DNA from: an uncultured Hyphomicrobiales bacterium
GTDB taxonomy: Bacteria > Pseudomonadota > Alphaproteobacteria > Rhizobiales > Beijerinckiaceae
DNA: 64,000 nt
Assembly: GCA_903861645.1 (NCBI GenBank)
Contig: CAIOVE010000005.1
Span: forward strand, 1 to 64,000
Direction: 5' to 3'
This document shows, in pieces, positions 1 through 8,501 of the stretch; the first letter of the stretch is position 1, and each line of letters starts with the position of its first letter. A program made the position numbers and the translations under genes. The notes under the pieces were generated by a model that saw only the letters and a program-made list of their open reading frames with translations, was not told the origin of the DNA and searched no databases.

Positions 1-1289
1 TCGAGCACGCCCGAAATTTCCGCGTCGCGCAATTTGGTGCCGGTCGCCTGCGGCCGGCCCTCGCGCAAGATGTTCTTGCGCCGGAATTCGAGCGGATCGA
101 TTCCCAGCCCGCGCGCGATCATGTCGGTGTGCGATTCGTAGGCCCACACAAGCTGCGGAATGCCGAAGCCGCGCAGCGCCCCGGCCGGCGGGCGGTTCGT
201 GTAGAGCGCGTAGGAATCGATCGACACGTTTTCGATGTCGTAGGGGCCGGGCGCGGTGAAGCCCGATTTCTGCGTCACGCGCGGGCCGATGTCGGCGTAG
301 GCGCCGCCGTTCCAGAACACCTCGCAACGACGACCGGTGACGCGGCCATCCTTGTTCACGGCGCTTTTGATGCGGAACGTGCTGGCGTGCTTGGTGATGG
401 TGAAGAACTGCTCCTCCATCGTCAGCGACAGCTTCACGGGCCGGCGCGCGAGCAGCGCGAGGCAGGACACGAGCGCCTCCAGCTTGATGTAGAGCTTGGC
501 GCCGAAACCGCCGCCAACGAAGGGCACTTTCACGCGCACGCGATTTTCCGGCCAGCCCAGCAGCCGCGCGATTTCGATGCGCACGAAGGACGGGCTCTGC
601 GACGCCGTGTGGATCGTCAGGGAACCCTCGCCGGGCTCGGCCATCGACACCATCGGCTCCAGCGGCGTGTGCATCACCTGCTGGGTGCGGAACTCGTGTT
701 CGTAAACGCGATGCGCGGCGGCGAAGGCCGCGTCGACATCGCCGCGACGCAACTGGTAGTCGATGGCGACGTTCGTATCGCGCTTGCCGACGAGATGCTT
801 GAGGTCGGGGAACGTACCGGCGGGCTTCAAGACCTCGTGGACGATGGCTTTCGAGTCCATCGCCTCGACCTCGTCGAAGACGGCGTCCATGTCCTCGTAG
901 ACGGCGGTGATCAGGCTGGCGGCCTCGGCGGCCACATGAGGATCCTCGGCCAGCGCCACCGCGACCGGCTCGCCGATGTGGCGCACCTTGCCGAGGGCGA
1001 GCACCGGCTGATCGTGAAAGGCCGGACCGTAATAGGGATCGGGGCAGACGGCGCGAATGTCCTCGCCCGTGACCACCATGAAGACGCCGGGCAAGGCGGC
1101 CGCGGCGCGCGTGTCGATCGAGACGATGCGCGCGTGCGGCCTTGAGCTGCGAAATACCTTCGCGTGTAGCAGGCCCGGCGCCGAGAGGTTGTGGACGTAG
1201 TCGACGCGGCCCGTGACCTTCTGGCGGCCCTCGAGCCGGGGAACGGAACGCCCGACCTGCCCGGCCGGCATGATTTTCATGTCGTTCAT
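1..1289 (-). CDS. Xanthine dehydrogenase family molybdopterin-binding subunit (partial, C-terminus outside window)
   Basis: Large, molybdenum-cofactor-binding subunit of a xanthine dehydrogenase/CO dehydrogenase-like hydroxylase. About 429 residues are present; the gene runs off the left edge. The reading opens with MNDMKIMPAGQ, a ggagtg ribosome site five bases before the ATG, and then the usual start of the a/b hammerhead domain (SVPRLEGRQKVTGRVDYV). Later landmarks are FVGGGFGAK and GALRGFGIPQ, both typical cofactor-contact segments of the family. It starts four bases after the FAD subunit gene ends, so the two are translated together. The 2Fe-2S subunit is not upstream and may lie beyond the window edge. 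The substrate cannot be read from sequence. The family is secure. Confidence 0.92.
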   Translation of the reverse strand, partial: MNDMKIMPAGQVGRSVPRLEGRQKVTGRVDYVHNLSAPGLLHAKVFRSSRPHARIVSIDTRAAAALPGVFMVVTGEDIRAVCPDPYYGPAFHDQPVLALGKVRHIGEPVAVALAEDPHVAAEAASLITAVYEDMDAVFDEVEAMDSKAIVHEVLKPAGTFPDLKHLVGKRDTNVAIDYQLRRGDVDAAFAAAHRVYEHEFRTQQVMHTPLEPMVSMAEPGEGSLTIHTASQSPSFVRIEIARLLGWPENRVRVKVPFVGGGFGAKLYIKLEALVSCLALLARRPVKLSLTMEEQFFTITKHASTFRIKSAVNKDGRVTGRRCEVFWNGGAYADIGPRVTQKSGFTAPGPYDIENVSIDSYALYTNRPPAGALRGFGIPQLVWAYESHTDMIARGLGIDPLEFRRKNILREGRPQATGTKLRDAEISGVL

Positions 1290-1293
1290 GGCG

Positions 1294-2154
1294 TCACTCC
1301 CCCGCGATGGCTTGCGCGAGCGCGCGCCGCAGATAAACGCGCAACAATTCCGTCTTGTAGGCGGCCGAACCACTGGCGTCGTCGATGGTTTCCGTCGCCG
1401 CCGCGGCCGCCTCGGCGGCCCGCTCGAAGGTGGCGGCGTTGGCTGGCGCGCCGCGCAACGCGGCCTCGGCGCTCGTGGCGCGCGTCAGCATGGCGGTCGC
1501 CGCGCCGATCATGACGCGCGCGTCGGCGATCACGCCGCCATCGAGCCTGATCGAAACAGCGACGCCGAGCGCCGGCCAGTCCTCGGCCGCCCGCGTGGTG
1601 CATTTGAGATAAACCGACCGCCAGCCCGCCTGCGCCGGAACCACCGCCGCGACGATCAGCTCGCCGCGCGTCAGCGCGGTCTCGTAATAGCCGGTGTAGA
1701 GCGCTTCGACCGCGATCCGGCGCTCGCCGCGCGGCCCGGCGACCACGACATCTGCGCCCAGCGCCGCGAGAATGGGCGGCAGGTCCATGTGGGGGTCGCC
1801 ATGGGCGAGGGCGCCGCCGACGCGCGCGACGTTGCGCACCCGCACATTCGACAGATGCTTCATCGCCCGCGAGATGACCGGCGCTGTTTTCGCGACCTCG
1901 GCGTTGTGTTCGAGGGCCGAAAGGGTCGCCATGGCGCCGATCCGCAGACCGCCGTCGGGCGTCGCCTCGATCCGCGCGTGCGCGGCCTCGACCGCCCCCA
2001 GATGCACGAAGCGCGTGGGCTTGTAGAGGCCCGATTTCAGCATCAGCATCAGGGCCGTGCCGCCGGAAAAGGCGCGCACCGACTCGTCGTCCGTGTCGAG
2101 CAGCGCGATGGCCTCGCCGAGCGTCGCCGGATGAACCAGTTCGAAACCTCGCAT
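1294..2154 (-). CDS. Xanthine dehydrogenase family FAD-binding subunit
   Basis: Medium, FAD-binding subunit (286 aa, normal length) of the molybdenum hydroxylase whose large subunit follows at once. FAD-domain landmarks are FSGGTALMLMLKSG near residue 35 and VRNVARVGGALAHGDPHMD near residue 105, followed by the CO dehydrogenase flavoprotein C-terminal domain. The ATG at 2154 has gaggaa upstream and matches the family start MRGFELVHPATL; an ATG 27 bases further upstream (2182) is in frame but adds nine unconserved residues. In the intact enzyme this subunit passes electrons from the iron-sulfur subunit to NAD or a quinone pool. The start is divergent from the RidA gene at 2317. Confidence 0.92.
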   Translation of the reverse strand: MRGFELVHPATLGEAIALLDTDDESVRAFSGGTALMLMLKSGLYKPTRFVHLGAVEAAHARIEATPDGGLRIGAMATLSALEHNAEVAKTAPVISRAMKHLSNVRVRNVARVGGALAHGDPHMDLPPILAALGADVVVAGPRGERRIAVEALYTGYYETALTRGELIVAAVVPAQAGWRSVYLKCTTRAAEDWPALGVAVSIRLDGGVIADARVMIGAATAMLTRATSAEAALRGAPANAATFERAAEAAAAATETIDDASGSAAYKTELLRVYLRRALAQAIAGE

Positions 2155-2316
2155 GCCCGCCCCGTTTCCTCGATCGTCCATTACCAGTGCCAATCCGGAT
2201 AGCCGCCCCTGCGGCGAAAGACAAGAATTCCCCGCGCCCTCCGACGGTTCAAGACTTGCTATGCGCCCCATGTTCTGCGAAGGGGCGCGGGACAAGGGGA
2301 CGCGGGAACAAACCTG

Positions 2317-2694
2317 ATGAATTTTGTGTCGACCAGCGAGGCGCCCGCTGCGGGCGGGCATTACAGTCAGGCCGTCGTCGCGAACGGTTTCGTGTTCGTC
2401 GCGGGCCAGTTGCCCATCCGCCCGGGCGGCGGCATTCCCGAGGGCGTCGAGGCCCAGACCCGGCAGGCGCTGGGCAATGTCGCGGCCATTCTCAAGGCGG
2501 CGGGCTCCGGTCTGGACAAAATCGTCTCGGCCACGATCTACGTGAGCGACATCGCCCACTGGCCGGAGGTCAACCGCGTTTACGCCGAGGTTCTCGGCGC
2601 CCACAAGCCGGCGCGCACGGTCGCCGTGTCGCCCCAACTGCATTTCGGCGCCCTGATCGAGGCGCAGATCGTCGCCCTCGCGCCCGCCGCCTGA
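2317..2694 (+). CDS. RidA family protein
   Basis: A 125-residue protein with the full RidA/YjgF/UK114 fold: YSQAVVANGFVFVAGQLPI near the N-terminus, a central TRQALGNVAAILKAAGSGLD helix, and the C-terminal strand with the conserved arginine (PARTVAV). RidA proteins hydrolyse reactive enamine/imine intermediates to keto acids; members inside catabolic operons often act on a pathway intermediate. It lies 19 bases before a fumarate-reductase-like flavoprotein gene and is probably co-transcribed with it, which suggests that the flavoprotein makes an imine or unstable enol product. That link is inference. Confidence 0.9.
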   Translation: MNFVSTSEAPAAGGHYSQAVVANGFVFVAGQLPIRPGGGIPEGVEAQTRQALGNVAAILKAAGSGLDKIVSATIYVSDIAHWPEVNRVYAEVLGAHKPARTVAVSPQLHFGALIEAQIVALAPAA

Positions 2695-2713
2695 GGCCGG
2701 AAACGGAAAAGCC

Positions 2714-4393
2714 ATGCATCTCGAAACCGATGTTCTGATCATAGGAGCCGGCGGGGCCGGCATGTACGCCGCCATCGAGGCCGCCCGCGCCGGCGCCTCG
2801 GTGATCCTGGCCGACCGCAGCCTCATCGGGCGTGGCGGGGCCACCGTGATGGCCCAGATGACCGTCGCCGTGGCGCTGGGCGAACAGACGCCCGACCACT
2901 GGGAACATCACCTCGCCGACACGCTGGCGGCGGGCCGCGGCCTTTGCGACGAGAACCTCGCCGCCATGCTCTGCGAGGAAGGCCCCGCCCGCATCCGCGA
3001 GATGGACGCGTGGAAGGTCGGCTGGGCCCGCGAGGACGGGCACATCAAGCAGGCCCACGCGCCCGGCCATGACCGACCGCGCTGCGTTTACGTCGACTTT
3101 CTCGCGACGGGCCCCGCCGTGTCGCGCACGCTGCGCGCGCAATTGAACCATTTCGACGGCGTCCGCCGCGTCGGCGATCTCCTGATCGTCGACATCGTCG
3201 TGCGCGATTGCGTCGCGGTGGGCGCGGTCGCGCTGCACACGCCGACCGGCGAGATCGTCACCATCGCGGCGAAGTCCACCATCATCGGGACGGGTGGCCT
3301 GACGCGCCTTTATCGACGCAACAGCGCCTCCTCGAACATGAGCGGCGACGGCTACGCGCTCGCCCTGCGCGCAGGCGCCGAACTCGTCGACATGGAATTC
3401 GTGCAGTTCTTCCCCATCGGCCATCTGGCCCCGCGCCTCGTCGGCATGGACCCGATCATGTGGGATCCCTTCCGCTACAAGCTCGGCGGCAAGCTGCTGA
3501 ACGGCGACCATCAGCCCTTCGAGGAGGAATACGCCGCGCGCGATTCGCGCAGCGACGGCGCCTATGTGCTGACCCGCGACCTCGCCACCTACGCCATCAC
3601 CAAGGAAGTGGAAGCCGGCCGCGGCAGCCCCGCCGGCGGCGCCTGGCTGAGCTTCAGGCACATTCCCGAGGCCGATATCCGCCGCGCGTTCGGCCCCGTG
3701 GTCGACCGTCTGGCCGAGAACGGCATCGATCTCGCCCGTCAGGATGTCGAGGTCGCCCCCATCGCCCATTACCACATGGGCGGCGTGCGGGTTGATACGA
3801 GCTTCGCCACCAGCGTGCCCGGCCTGTTCGCTTGCGGCGAGGCGGTCGGCGGCGCCAATGGCGCCAATCGCCTGTCCGGCAACGCCATCACGGAGGCGCT
3901 GGTGTTTGGCGCCCGCGCAGGCCAGACCGCCGCCCGCCACGCCAGCGGCGTCGCGCAAGGATGGACGGAGGCCGCGGCCAAGACCTCGGTCGACATGCTG
4001 AAAAGCGCCAGCGCGCGGCCAGGCCCTAATCTCGCCGAAGCCGTGGCGCGGTTGCAGGCCGTCATGGCCGACAAGGTTGGCGCGTTCCGCACCGCTGAAA
4101 AGCTCGACGCGGCGCTCGCCGACCTGGACGCTCTCGCCCGCGAGATCGGCGATACGCCCATGATCAGCGCGAAGGCCTTCGATCCCGTGCTCGTCGACTG
4201 GCTCGACCTGCGCCAGATGCTGCTCGTCGCGCGGTCGGTCGCCATCGCCGCGAAGGCGCGCACGGAAAGCCGCGGCGCCCATCAGCGCGAGGATTACCCG
4301 GGTCTCGACAAGGCCTGGACGCACAATCAAGTGGTCACGCTGGCGGGCGGCGACATCGCCCTGCGCGCCGCGTCGCCAGCCAAGAGGGGATAA
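2714..4393 (+). CDS. Fumarate reductase/succinate dehydrogenase-like FAD-binding flavoprotein
   Basis: 559-residue flavoprotein of the SdhA/FrdA/L-aspartate oxidase superfamily. It has an N-terminal dinucleotide-binding loop (VLIIGAGGAGMYAAIEAARAG), the HYHMGG active-site segment at about 352-357, the second FAD segment (FACGEAVGGANGANRLSGNA) and the C-terminal domain ending near SRGAHQREDYPGLD. The histidine that carries covalent FAD in succinate dehydrogenase is not evident: the matching stretch reads GRGGATVMAQMT, so FAD is probably bound non-covalently. It is followed after five bases by a stand-alone 2Fe-2S protein. No membrane anchor genes are present, so it is more likely a soluble dehydrogenase/reductase pair than respiratory complex II. 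Confidence 0.85.
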   Translation: MHLETDVLIIGAGGAGMYAAIEAARAGASVILADRSLIGRGGATVMAQMTVAVALGEQTPDHWEHHLADTLAAGRGLCDENLAAMLCEEGPARIREMDAWKVGWAREDGHIKQAHAPGHDRPRCVYVDFLATGPAVSRTLRAQLNHFDGVRRVGDLLIVDIVVRDCVAVGAVALHTPTGEIVTIAAKSTIIGTGGLTRLYRRNSASSNMSGDGYALALRAGAELVDMEFVQFFPIGHLAPRLVGMDPIMWDPFRYKLGGKLLNGDHQPFEEEYAARDSRSDGAYVLTRDLATYAITKEVEAGRGSPAGGAWLSFRHIPEADIRRAFGPVVDRLAENGIDLARQDVEVAPIAHYHMGGVRVDTSFATSVPGLFACGEAVGGANGANRLSGNAITEALVFGARAGQTAARHASGVAQGWTEAAAKTSVDMLKSASARPGPNLAEAVARLQAVMADKVGAFRTAEKLDAALADLDALAREIGDTPMISAKAFDPVLVDWLDLRQMLLVARSVAIAAKARTESRGAHQREDYPGLDKAWTHNQVVTLAGGDIALRAASPAKRG

Positions 4394-4398
4394 CCGCC

Positions 4399-4749
4399 AT
4401 GAAGGCCACCATCGCCATCCAGCGCGGCGCGCCAGGCGAAACCGCTCATGTCGAGACATTCGAGGTCGCCTTCGAGCCTGGCCAGTCGGTGCTCGACGCC
4501 CTGCGCATCCTGCGTCGCGAGACCGACCCGTCGCTCGCCTTTCGCTTTGCCTGCATCAACGCGAACGCCTGCAAGGAATGCATGATGCTGATCGACGGCG
4601 AGGTCGATTACGCCTGCAAGGTCAAGCTGAAGGAAGGCGTGACCTCGTTGCTGCCCCTGCCCAAGAAGGCGCTGGTGCGCGACCTCGTCACGGAAATCGC
4701 GCCGCCCGACGAACGCCTCTTCGCGCCCGTCCGCAAGAGCGCCCGCTAG
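4399..4749 (+). CDS. Stand-alone 2Fe-2S protein, SdhB/FrdB N-terminal domain type
   Basis: 116-residue protein equal to only the plant-ferredoxin-like N-terminal half of a succinate dehydrogenase iron-sulfur subunit. The putative cluster cysteines are C52, C58, C61 and C73, spaced C-x5-C-x2-C-x11-C; standard SdhB has C-x4-C-x2-C. The C-terminal 4Fe-4S/3Fe-4S domain is absent. It sits five bases after the flavoprotein gene and is presumably its electron-transfer partner. Its TAG stop overlaps the stop of the opposite-strand gene in a shared CTAG at 4746-4749. Confidence 0.78.
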   Translation: MKATIAIQRGAPGETAHVETFEVAFEPGQSVLDALRILRRETDPSLAFRFACINANACKECMMLIDGEVDYACKVKLKEGVTSLLPLPKKALVRDLVTEIAPPDERLFAPVRKSAR

Positions 4750-5729
4750 GCGCGCGCCTGCCGCAGGGCCGCGTCGAGGCCGCGCAGCAGCGGCAGGACC
4801 ACGTCGAGCGTCGGCGTCGGGACGCCCGCCGCCCGGCCAAAGGCTTGCACCTGACCGACGATGGCGTCGACCTCCAGCGCGCGGCCGGTGTCGACGTCCT
4901 GCAACATGGATGAACGCCCCGGCGAGCGCCCGCCCGCGGGGCGAACGATCGCCTCCGGATCGATCTCGCCACGCAAATCACGCCCCATGGCGGCGGCGAC
5001 CGCCAGCGTCTCGTCGATGGCGCGAACGCAGAGATCATCAAGGCCGGGAATGGCCCCGCCCTCCCGCGAGGTCAGCCGCGTCAACGCCGCGAACGGGTTG
5101 GAGCTGATGTTGACGCAGAGCTTGCGCCAGATGTCGGCGCGAATATCGGCCGAAACCAGCGCGTTCAGACCCGCGGCGGCCAGCATGTCGGCGACCATCC
5201 GCGCCCGATCCGAGCGCGAACCATCGGGCTCGCCGATCAGCCAGCGATTGCCGCCTGTGTTGAGCACGACGCCCGGCGCGACGACCTGATTGGATGAATT
5301 GATCACGCCGCCGAGCGCGCGAGCGCCGCCGACCCCGCGCCAGAGCGCGCCCTCGGGATCGAGCAGGTCGAGCGGCGCGTCGCGCCCCGTTCCATGGTTC
5401 CACCACCACGGCACGCCATTGATCAGAAACACCGCGACGCCCCGCGCGCCAAGCAGGCGCGCCAGTGGCGCGGCGATGGCGGGGATGGAGGGCGATTTCA
5501 GCGTGACGAGAACCACGTCCTGCTCCGGCAGCGCGGCGGGATCATCCGTCGCCGCGTGGGGCCTGCCGCCGATTTCCGCGCCGCCGGCGCGCAAGACGAT
5601 CCCCTTGTCGCGAATGGCCGCGAGATGCGCGCCACGCGCGATGACCGACACCTCGTGCCCGCCCGTGGCGACGAGACGGGCGGCGAGATGCCCGCCAATG
5701 GCGCCGGCGCCGTAGATGCAAACCTTCAC
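4746..5729 (-). CDS. 2-dehydropantoate 2-reductase family protein (ApbA/PanE)
   Basis: 327-residue NAD(P)-dependent dehydrogenase with the glycine-rich loop IYGAGAIGGHLAARL at the N-terminus, the central LVTLKSPSIP segment and the C-terminal ApbA_C helices. Canonical PanE reduces ketopantoate to pantoate, but paralogues inside catabolic operons reduce other 2-keto acids. It starts with GTG (5729) and is the last gene of the minus-strand operon from 11465 downward, 27 bases after the hpaI-like gene. That context favours a catabolic or accessory role over pantothenate synthesis, though this is inference. Confidence 0.85.
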   Translation of the reverse strand: MKVCIYGAGAIGGHLAARLVATGGHEVSVIARGAHLAAIRDKGIVLRAGGAEIGGRPHAATDDPAALPEQDVVLVTLKSPSIPAIAAPLARLLGARGVAVFLINGVPWWWNHGTGRDAPLDLLDPEGALWRGVGGARALGGVINSSNQVVAPGVVLNTGGNRWLIGEPDGSRSDRARMVADMLAAAGLNALVSADIRADIWRKLCVNISSNPFAALTRLTSREGGAIPGLDDLCVRAIDETLAVAAAMGRDLRGEIDPEAIVRPAGGRSPGRSSMLQDVDTGRALEVDAIVGQVQAFGRAAGVPTPTLDVVLPLLRGLDAALRQARA

Positions 5730-5756
5730 GTCGGCCTCGCTAGATCGGGGAAGACC

Positions 5757-6521
5757 TCAAGCCTTGAACTTTTTCGCCAGCGCGTCGGCGTTCTTGGCGA
5801 GCAGGCCAATATCCGAACCGACCGCGACGAACAGATAGCCCCAGTCGATATAGCGCCGCGCCTCGTCCTCGTTGGCGGTCAGAATGCCGGCGGGCTTGCC
5901 GACCGCCTTCAACCGGTCAACCGCCTCCTTCAGCGCGGCCTGCACGACGGGGTGGCCGGGCTGGCCGATGTGACCCAGCGAAGCGGCGAGATCGGACGGG
6001 CCGATGAACACGCCATCCACGCCCTCGACCGTCGCGATGGCCTCGATATTGTCGAGCGCCAGCCGCGTTTCCGCCTGCACCAGCACGCAGATTTCCTCGT
6101 CGGCGCGCTTGAGGTAATCGCCGACGCGGCCATAGCGCGCCGCGCGACCGCTGGCGGTCACGCCGCGCACGCCCTTGGGCGGATAACGCGTCGCGGCGAC
6201 GGCCCGCTTGGCCTCCTCCGCATTCTGCACATAGGGCAACAACACCGATTGCGCGCCAATATCCAGCACGCGCTTGATCAGCACGGCATCGTTCCACGCG
6301 GGCCGCACGATGGCCGACGCCGCGCCAGTGGCGACCGCCTGCAACTGGCCGAGCAGGTCCGGAACCTCGTTGGGCGAATGTTCCGTGTCGAGCAACAGCC
6401 AGTCATAGCGGCTGTAGGCGACGAGTTCGGCCGCGATATTCGAGCACAGGCTGCACCACAGGCCAATCTGCAATTCGCCGCGCGCGAGACCATGCTTGAA
6501 GGCGTTTTTCGGAAGATCCAC
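5757..6521 (-). CDS. hpaI: HpcH/HpaI family aldolase (4-hydroxy-2-oxoheptanedioate aldolase type)
   Basis: 254-residue class II pyruvate aldolase. The metal and catalytic residues are all in place: H48 in DTEHSPNE, R73 in IVRPAWND, E151 in VQAETR and D177 in FIGPSDLAAS. In homoprotocatechuate meta-cleavage HpaI splits 4-hydroxy-2-oxoheptanedioate to pyruvate and succinate semialdehyde. The preceding gene, seven bases upstream, is the hydratase for the step before, which supports this role. Other members of the family act on 2-keto-3-deoxy-sugar acids, so the exact substrate is uncertain. Confidence 0.87.
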   Translation of the reverse strand: MDLPKNAFKHGLARGELQIGLWCSLCSNIAAELVAYSRYDWLLLDTEHSPNEVPDLLGQLQAVATGAASAIVRPAWNDAVLIKRVLDIGAQSVLLPYVQNAEEAKRAVAATRYPPKGVRGVTASGRAARYGRVGDYLKRADEEICVLVQAETRLALDNIEAIATVEGVDGVFIGPSDLAASLGHIGQPGHPVVQAALKEAVDRLKAVGKPAGILTANEDEARRYIDWGYLFVAVGSDIGLLAKNADALAKKFKA

Positions 6522-6528
6522 GGATCAC

Positions 6529-7311
6529 CTATATGAACTGGATGGCGAGGGCGCCGAGCGGGCCGAAGTCGGCGTTGAGCGTGTCGCCCTTGCGCGCGAA
6601 GACAACGCGCGTGAACGAACCGGCCAGAACGATGTGGCCGGGTTCCAGCGAAACGCCATGCGTGCCCAGCTTGTTGGCGAGCCAGGCGACGCCCATGGCC
6701 GGATGGCCGAGCACGCCCGCCGCCAGACCGGTTTCCTCGACCTCGCCGTTGCGCGACATGATGCCGCCCACCCAGCGCAGATCGACATCGAGCGGTTTCA
6801 CCGGCCGCCCGCCCAGCACGAGACCCGCGCCCGCGCCATTGTCGGAAATCGTGTCGGAAATCTTGCGCGTGTCCTTCAGGCGCGCGTCGACGATCTCGAT
6901 CGCCGGCACGACATATTCCGTCGCGCGCAACACATCGGGCAGCGTGACGCCGGGGCCCGTCAGGCGCTGGCCCATGATGAACGCGAGTTCCACCTCCACG
7001 CGCGGCAGGCAATAGGCGTCATGGCGCGCCTTGCCGCCATCGGCGATCATCTGCGTGTCGAACAGATAGCCATAGTCGGGCTCGTCGATCATCGAGGACC
7101 GCTGCATCGCCTTCGACGTCAGGCCGACCTTGTGGCCGATGATCCGCGCGCCATTGGCGACCTTGCGCCGGGCGCCCTCGGCGGAAATCGCGTAGGCGTC
7201 GTCGAAATCGATATGCGGCCAGGTGATCGACAGTTGCGTCGCCTGAACGCGGTCGCGCTCGGCCTTTTCAAGCACGTCGGCGGCCGCGAGCCGTTCTTCC
7301 TGCGTCATCAT
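6529..7311 (-). CDS. hpaH: 2-oxo-hept-4-ene-1,7-dioate hydratase (fumarylacetoacetate hydrolase superfamily)
   Basis: 260 residues, the normal length for HpaH/HpcG-type hydratases. Family landmarks are IIGHKVGLTSKAMQ near residue 58, PRVEVELAFIMG near 103 and EIVDARLKDTRKISDTI near 138. The enzyme adds water to 2-oxohept-4-enedioate, giving the substrate of the HpaI aldolase encoded next. The other homoprotocatechuate genes (dioxygenase, dehydrogenase, isomerase/decarboxylase) are not nearby. It belongs to the minus-strand operon that also has three Bug receptors and an LVIVD-repeat protein. Confidence 0.88.
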   Translation of the reverse strand: MMTQEERLAAADVLEKAERDRVQATQLSITWPHIDFDDAYAISAEGARRKVANGARIIGHKVGLTSKAMQRSSMIDEPDYGYLFDTQMIADGGKARHDAYCLPRVEVELAFIMGQRLTGPGVTLPDVLRATEYVVPAIEIVDARLKDTRKISDTISDNGAGAGLVLGGRPVKPLDVDLRWVGGIMSRNGEVEETGLAAGVLGHPAMGVAWLANKLGTHGVSLEPGHIVLAGSFTRVVFARKGDTLNADFGPLGALAIQFI

Positions 7312-7335
7312 GTTCCGGTCGTCTCCCGCCAGTGG

Positions 7336-8457
7336 TCAGATTCGTTCGAGAATGTGCAAGCCACGCACGCGATCGAGCAGATAGATCAGCCCGCGTTCGT
7401 CGACAAATACATCGTTGCTCGACACGCGGCGAGAGCCTTCGGGCACGTCCGGCACGTAATGCGCCACCTCGCGCGGCGCGTGCGGCTTGGAAATGTCGAC
7501 GACGCGCAATCCGTTGGCGAACCAGGCGACCGGCACCTCCATGCCCGTGATCTTCTCGACCGGCTGATGGCAACCGGTCATGGGCGGCGCTTCCTTGTCG
7601 CCGAGATGATCGAGCTGGAAACTCGCGAAGGGAACCGGACGCGTCTCGTCGGTGATGTCGACCAGCCAGAGGAAGGCGGGCGGCCCCACGCCAATCTTGG
7701 CGACGTCCTCGTCGGCGACGAGCATCACGCGGCGCCCGTTGATGGGAAACGGCACGAGCACGGCGCTGTGCGTCGGGCACATGAAGGGCGGGCTCCAGTC
7801 GAGGCCCGAAACGAATTTCGGCTTCGACATGTCGGAAATGTCGAGAATGACAAAACCGCCATGCCAGTAGCTGGTGAACAATCTGTCGCCGAAGCGCAGG
7901 GGATGATGGCATCGCTTGTCGTCGGCCGCGCCCCAGGTCGGCTTCTCGCCACCCGCCAGCCATTGACCGGGCATGTGCCAGCGGCCGACCTCGCGCGGCT
8001 TCGTTGGATCGATCAGATCGAGGATCATCACGATCGTGCCGGAATAGCCCGCCTGCGTCGCCGATCCGTAGAAATAGCGACCATCGAAATCGAACCGATG
8101 CACGCCCTTGCCGGGCGTCGCCCATTTGTGAATCAGCTTCGGCGCGGCGGGGTTGGCGATATCGTATATGGCGAGGCCGCCGCCATATTCGGTCGCGTCG
8201 TCGATGTCATCGCGCATGACCTCGTGATTGACCAGCATCAGGCCGTTGCCGACGCGCACCTTGTGCGAATGAATCCCCTCGGGAATCTCGATCGAGGCGA
8301 CCTGCCGCGGCTTTTTGGGATCGCGCACGTCCACGATGCTCGTGCCATGCGGCGCCTTCATGTGGCCGATGAAGGCGTGACCGCGATCGACGACGATCTG
8401 TCCGCCGCCGATATTGTCGAAATAGCCGACCTCGCCAATGCCCTTCGCGTCGCTCAC
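7336..8457 (-). CDS. LVIVD-repeat protein (predicted beta-propeller)
   Basis: 373-residue protein built from repeated strands of the LVIVD type: TSIVDVRDPKKPRQVASI, LAIYDIANPAAPKLIHKW, VMILDLIDPTKPREVGRW, FVILDISDMSKPKFVSGL, LRVVDISKPHAPREVAHY. Such repeats form a propeller like that of WD40 and YVTN proteins. No signal peptide is visible, so it is probably cytoplasmic. Function is unknown; its place between the receptors and hpaH suggests a lyase, isomerase or binding role in the same catabolic route. A motif-free enzyme role is conjecture. Confidence 0.8.
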   Translation of the reverse strand: MSDAKGIGEVGYFDNIGGGQIVVDRGHAFIGHMKAPHGTSIVDVRDPKKPRQVASIEIPEGIHSHKVRVGNGLMLVNHEVMRDDIDDATEYGGGLAIYDIANPAAPKLIHKWATPGKGVHRFDFDGRYFYGSATQAGYSGTIVMILDLIDPTKPREVGRWHMPGQWLAGGEKPTWGAADDKRCHHPLRFGDRLFTSYWHGGFVILDISDMSKPKFVSGLDWSPPFMCPTHSAVLVPFPINGRRVMLVADEDVAKIGVGPPAFLWLVDITDETRPVPFASFQLDHLGDKEAPPMTGCHQPVEKITGMEVPVAWFANGLRVVDISKPHAPREVAHYVPDVPEGSRRVSSNDVFVDERGLIYLLDRVRGLHILERI

Positions 8458-8501
8458 GTCAATCTCCGTTTTGTCTTTTGTCCTGGCGGTTCCGCGCGCG
8501 C

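Noticed and set aside
2570-4459. Long open frame opposite the flavoprotein gene (over 600 codons).
   Set aside because: High G+C makes long antisense frames common. The plus-strand flavoprotein has full family motifs, and the antisense product is arginine- and histidine-rich with no recognisable domain.
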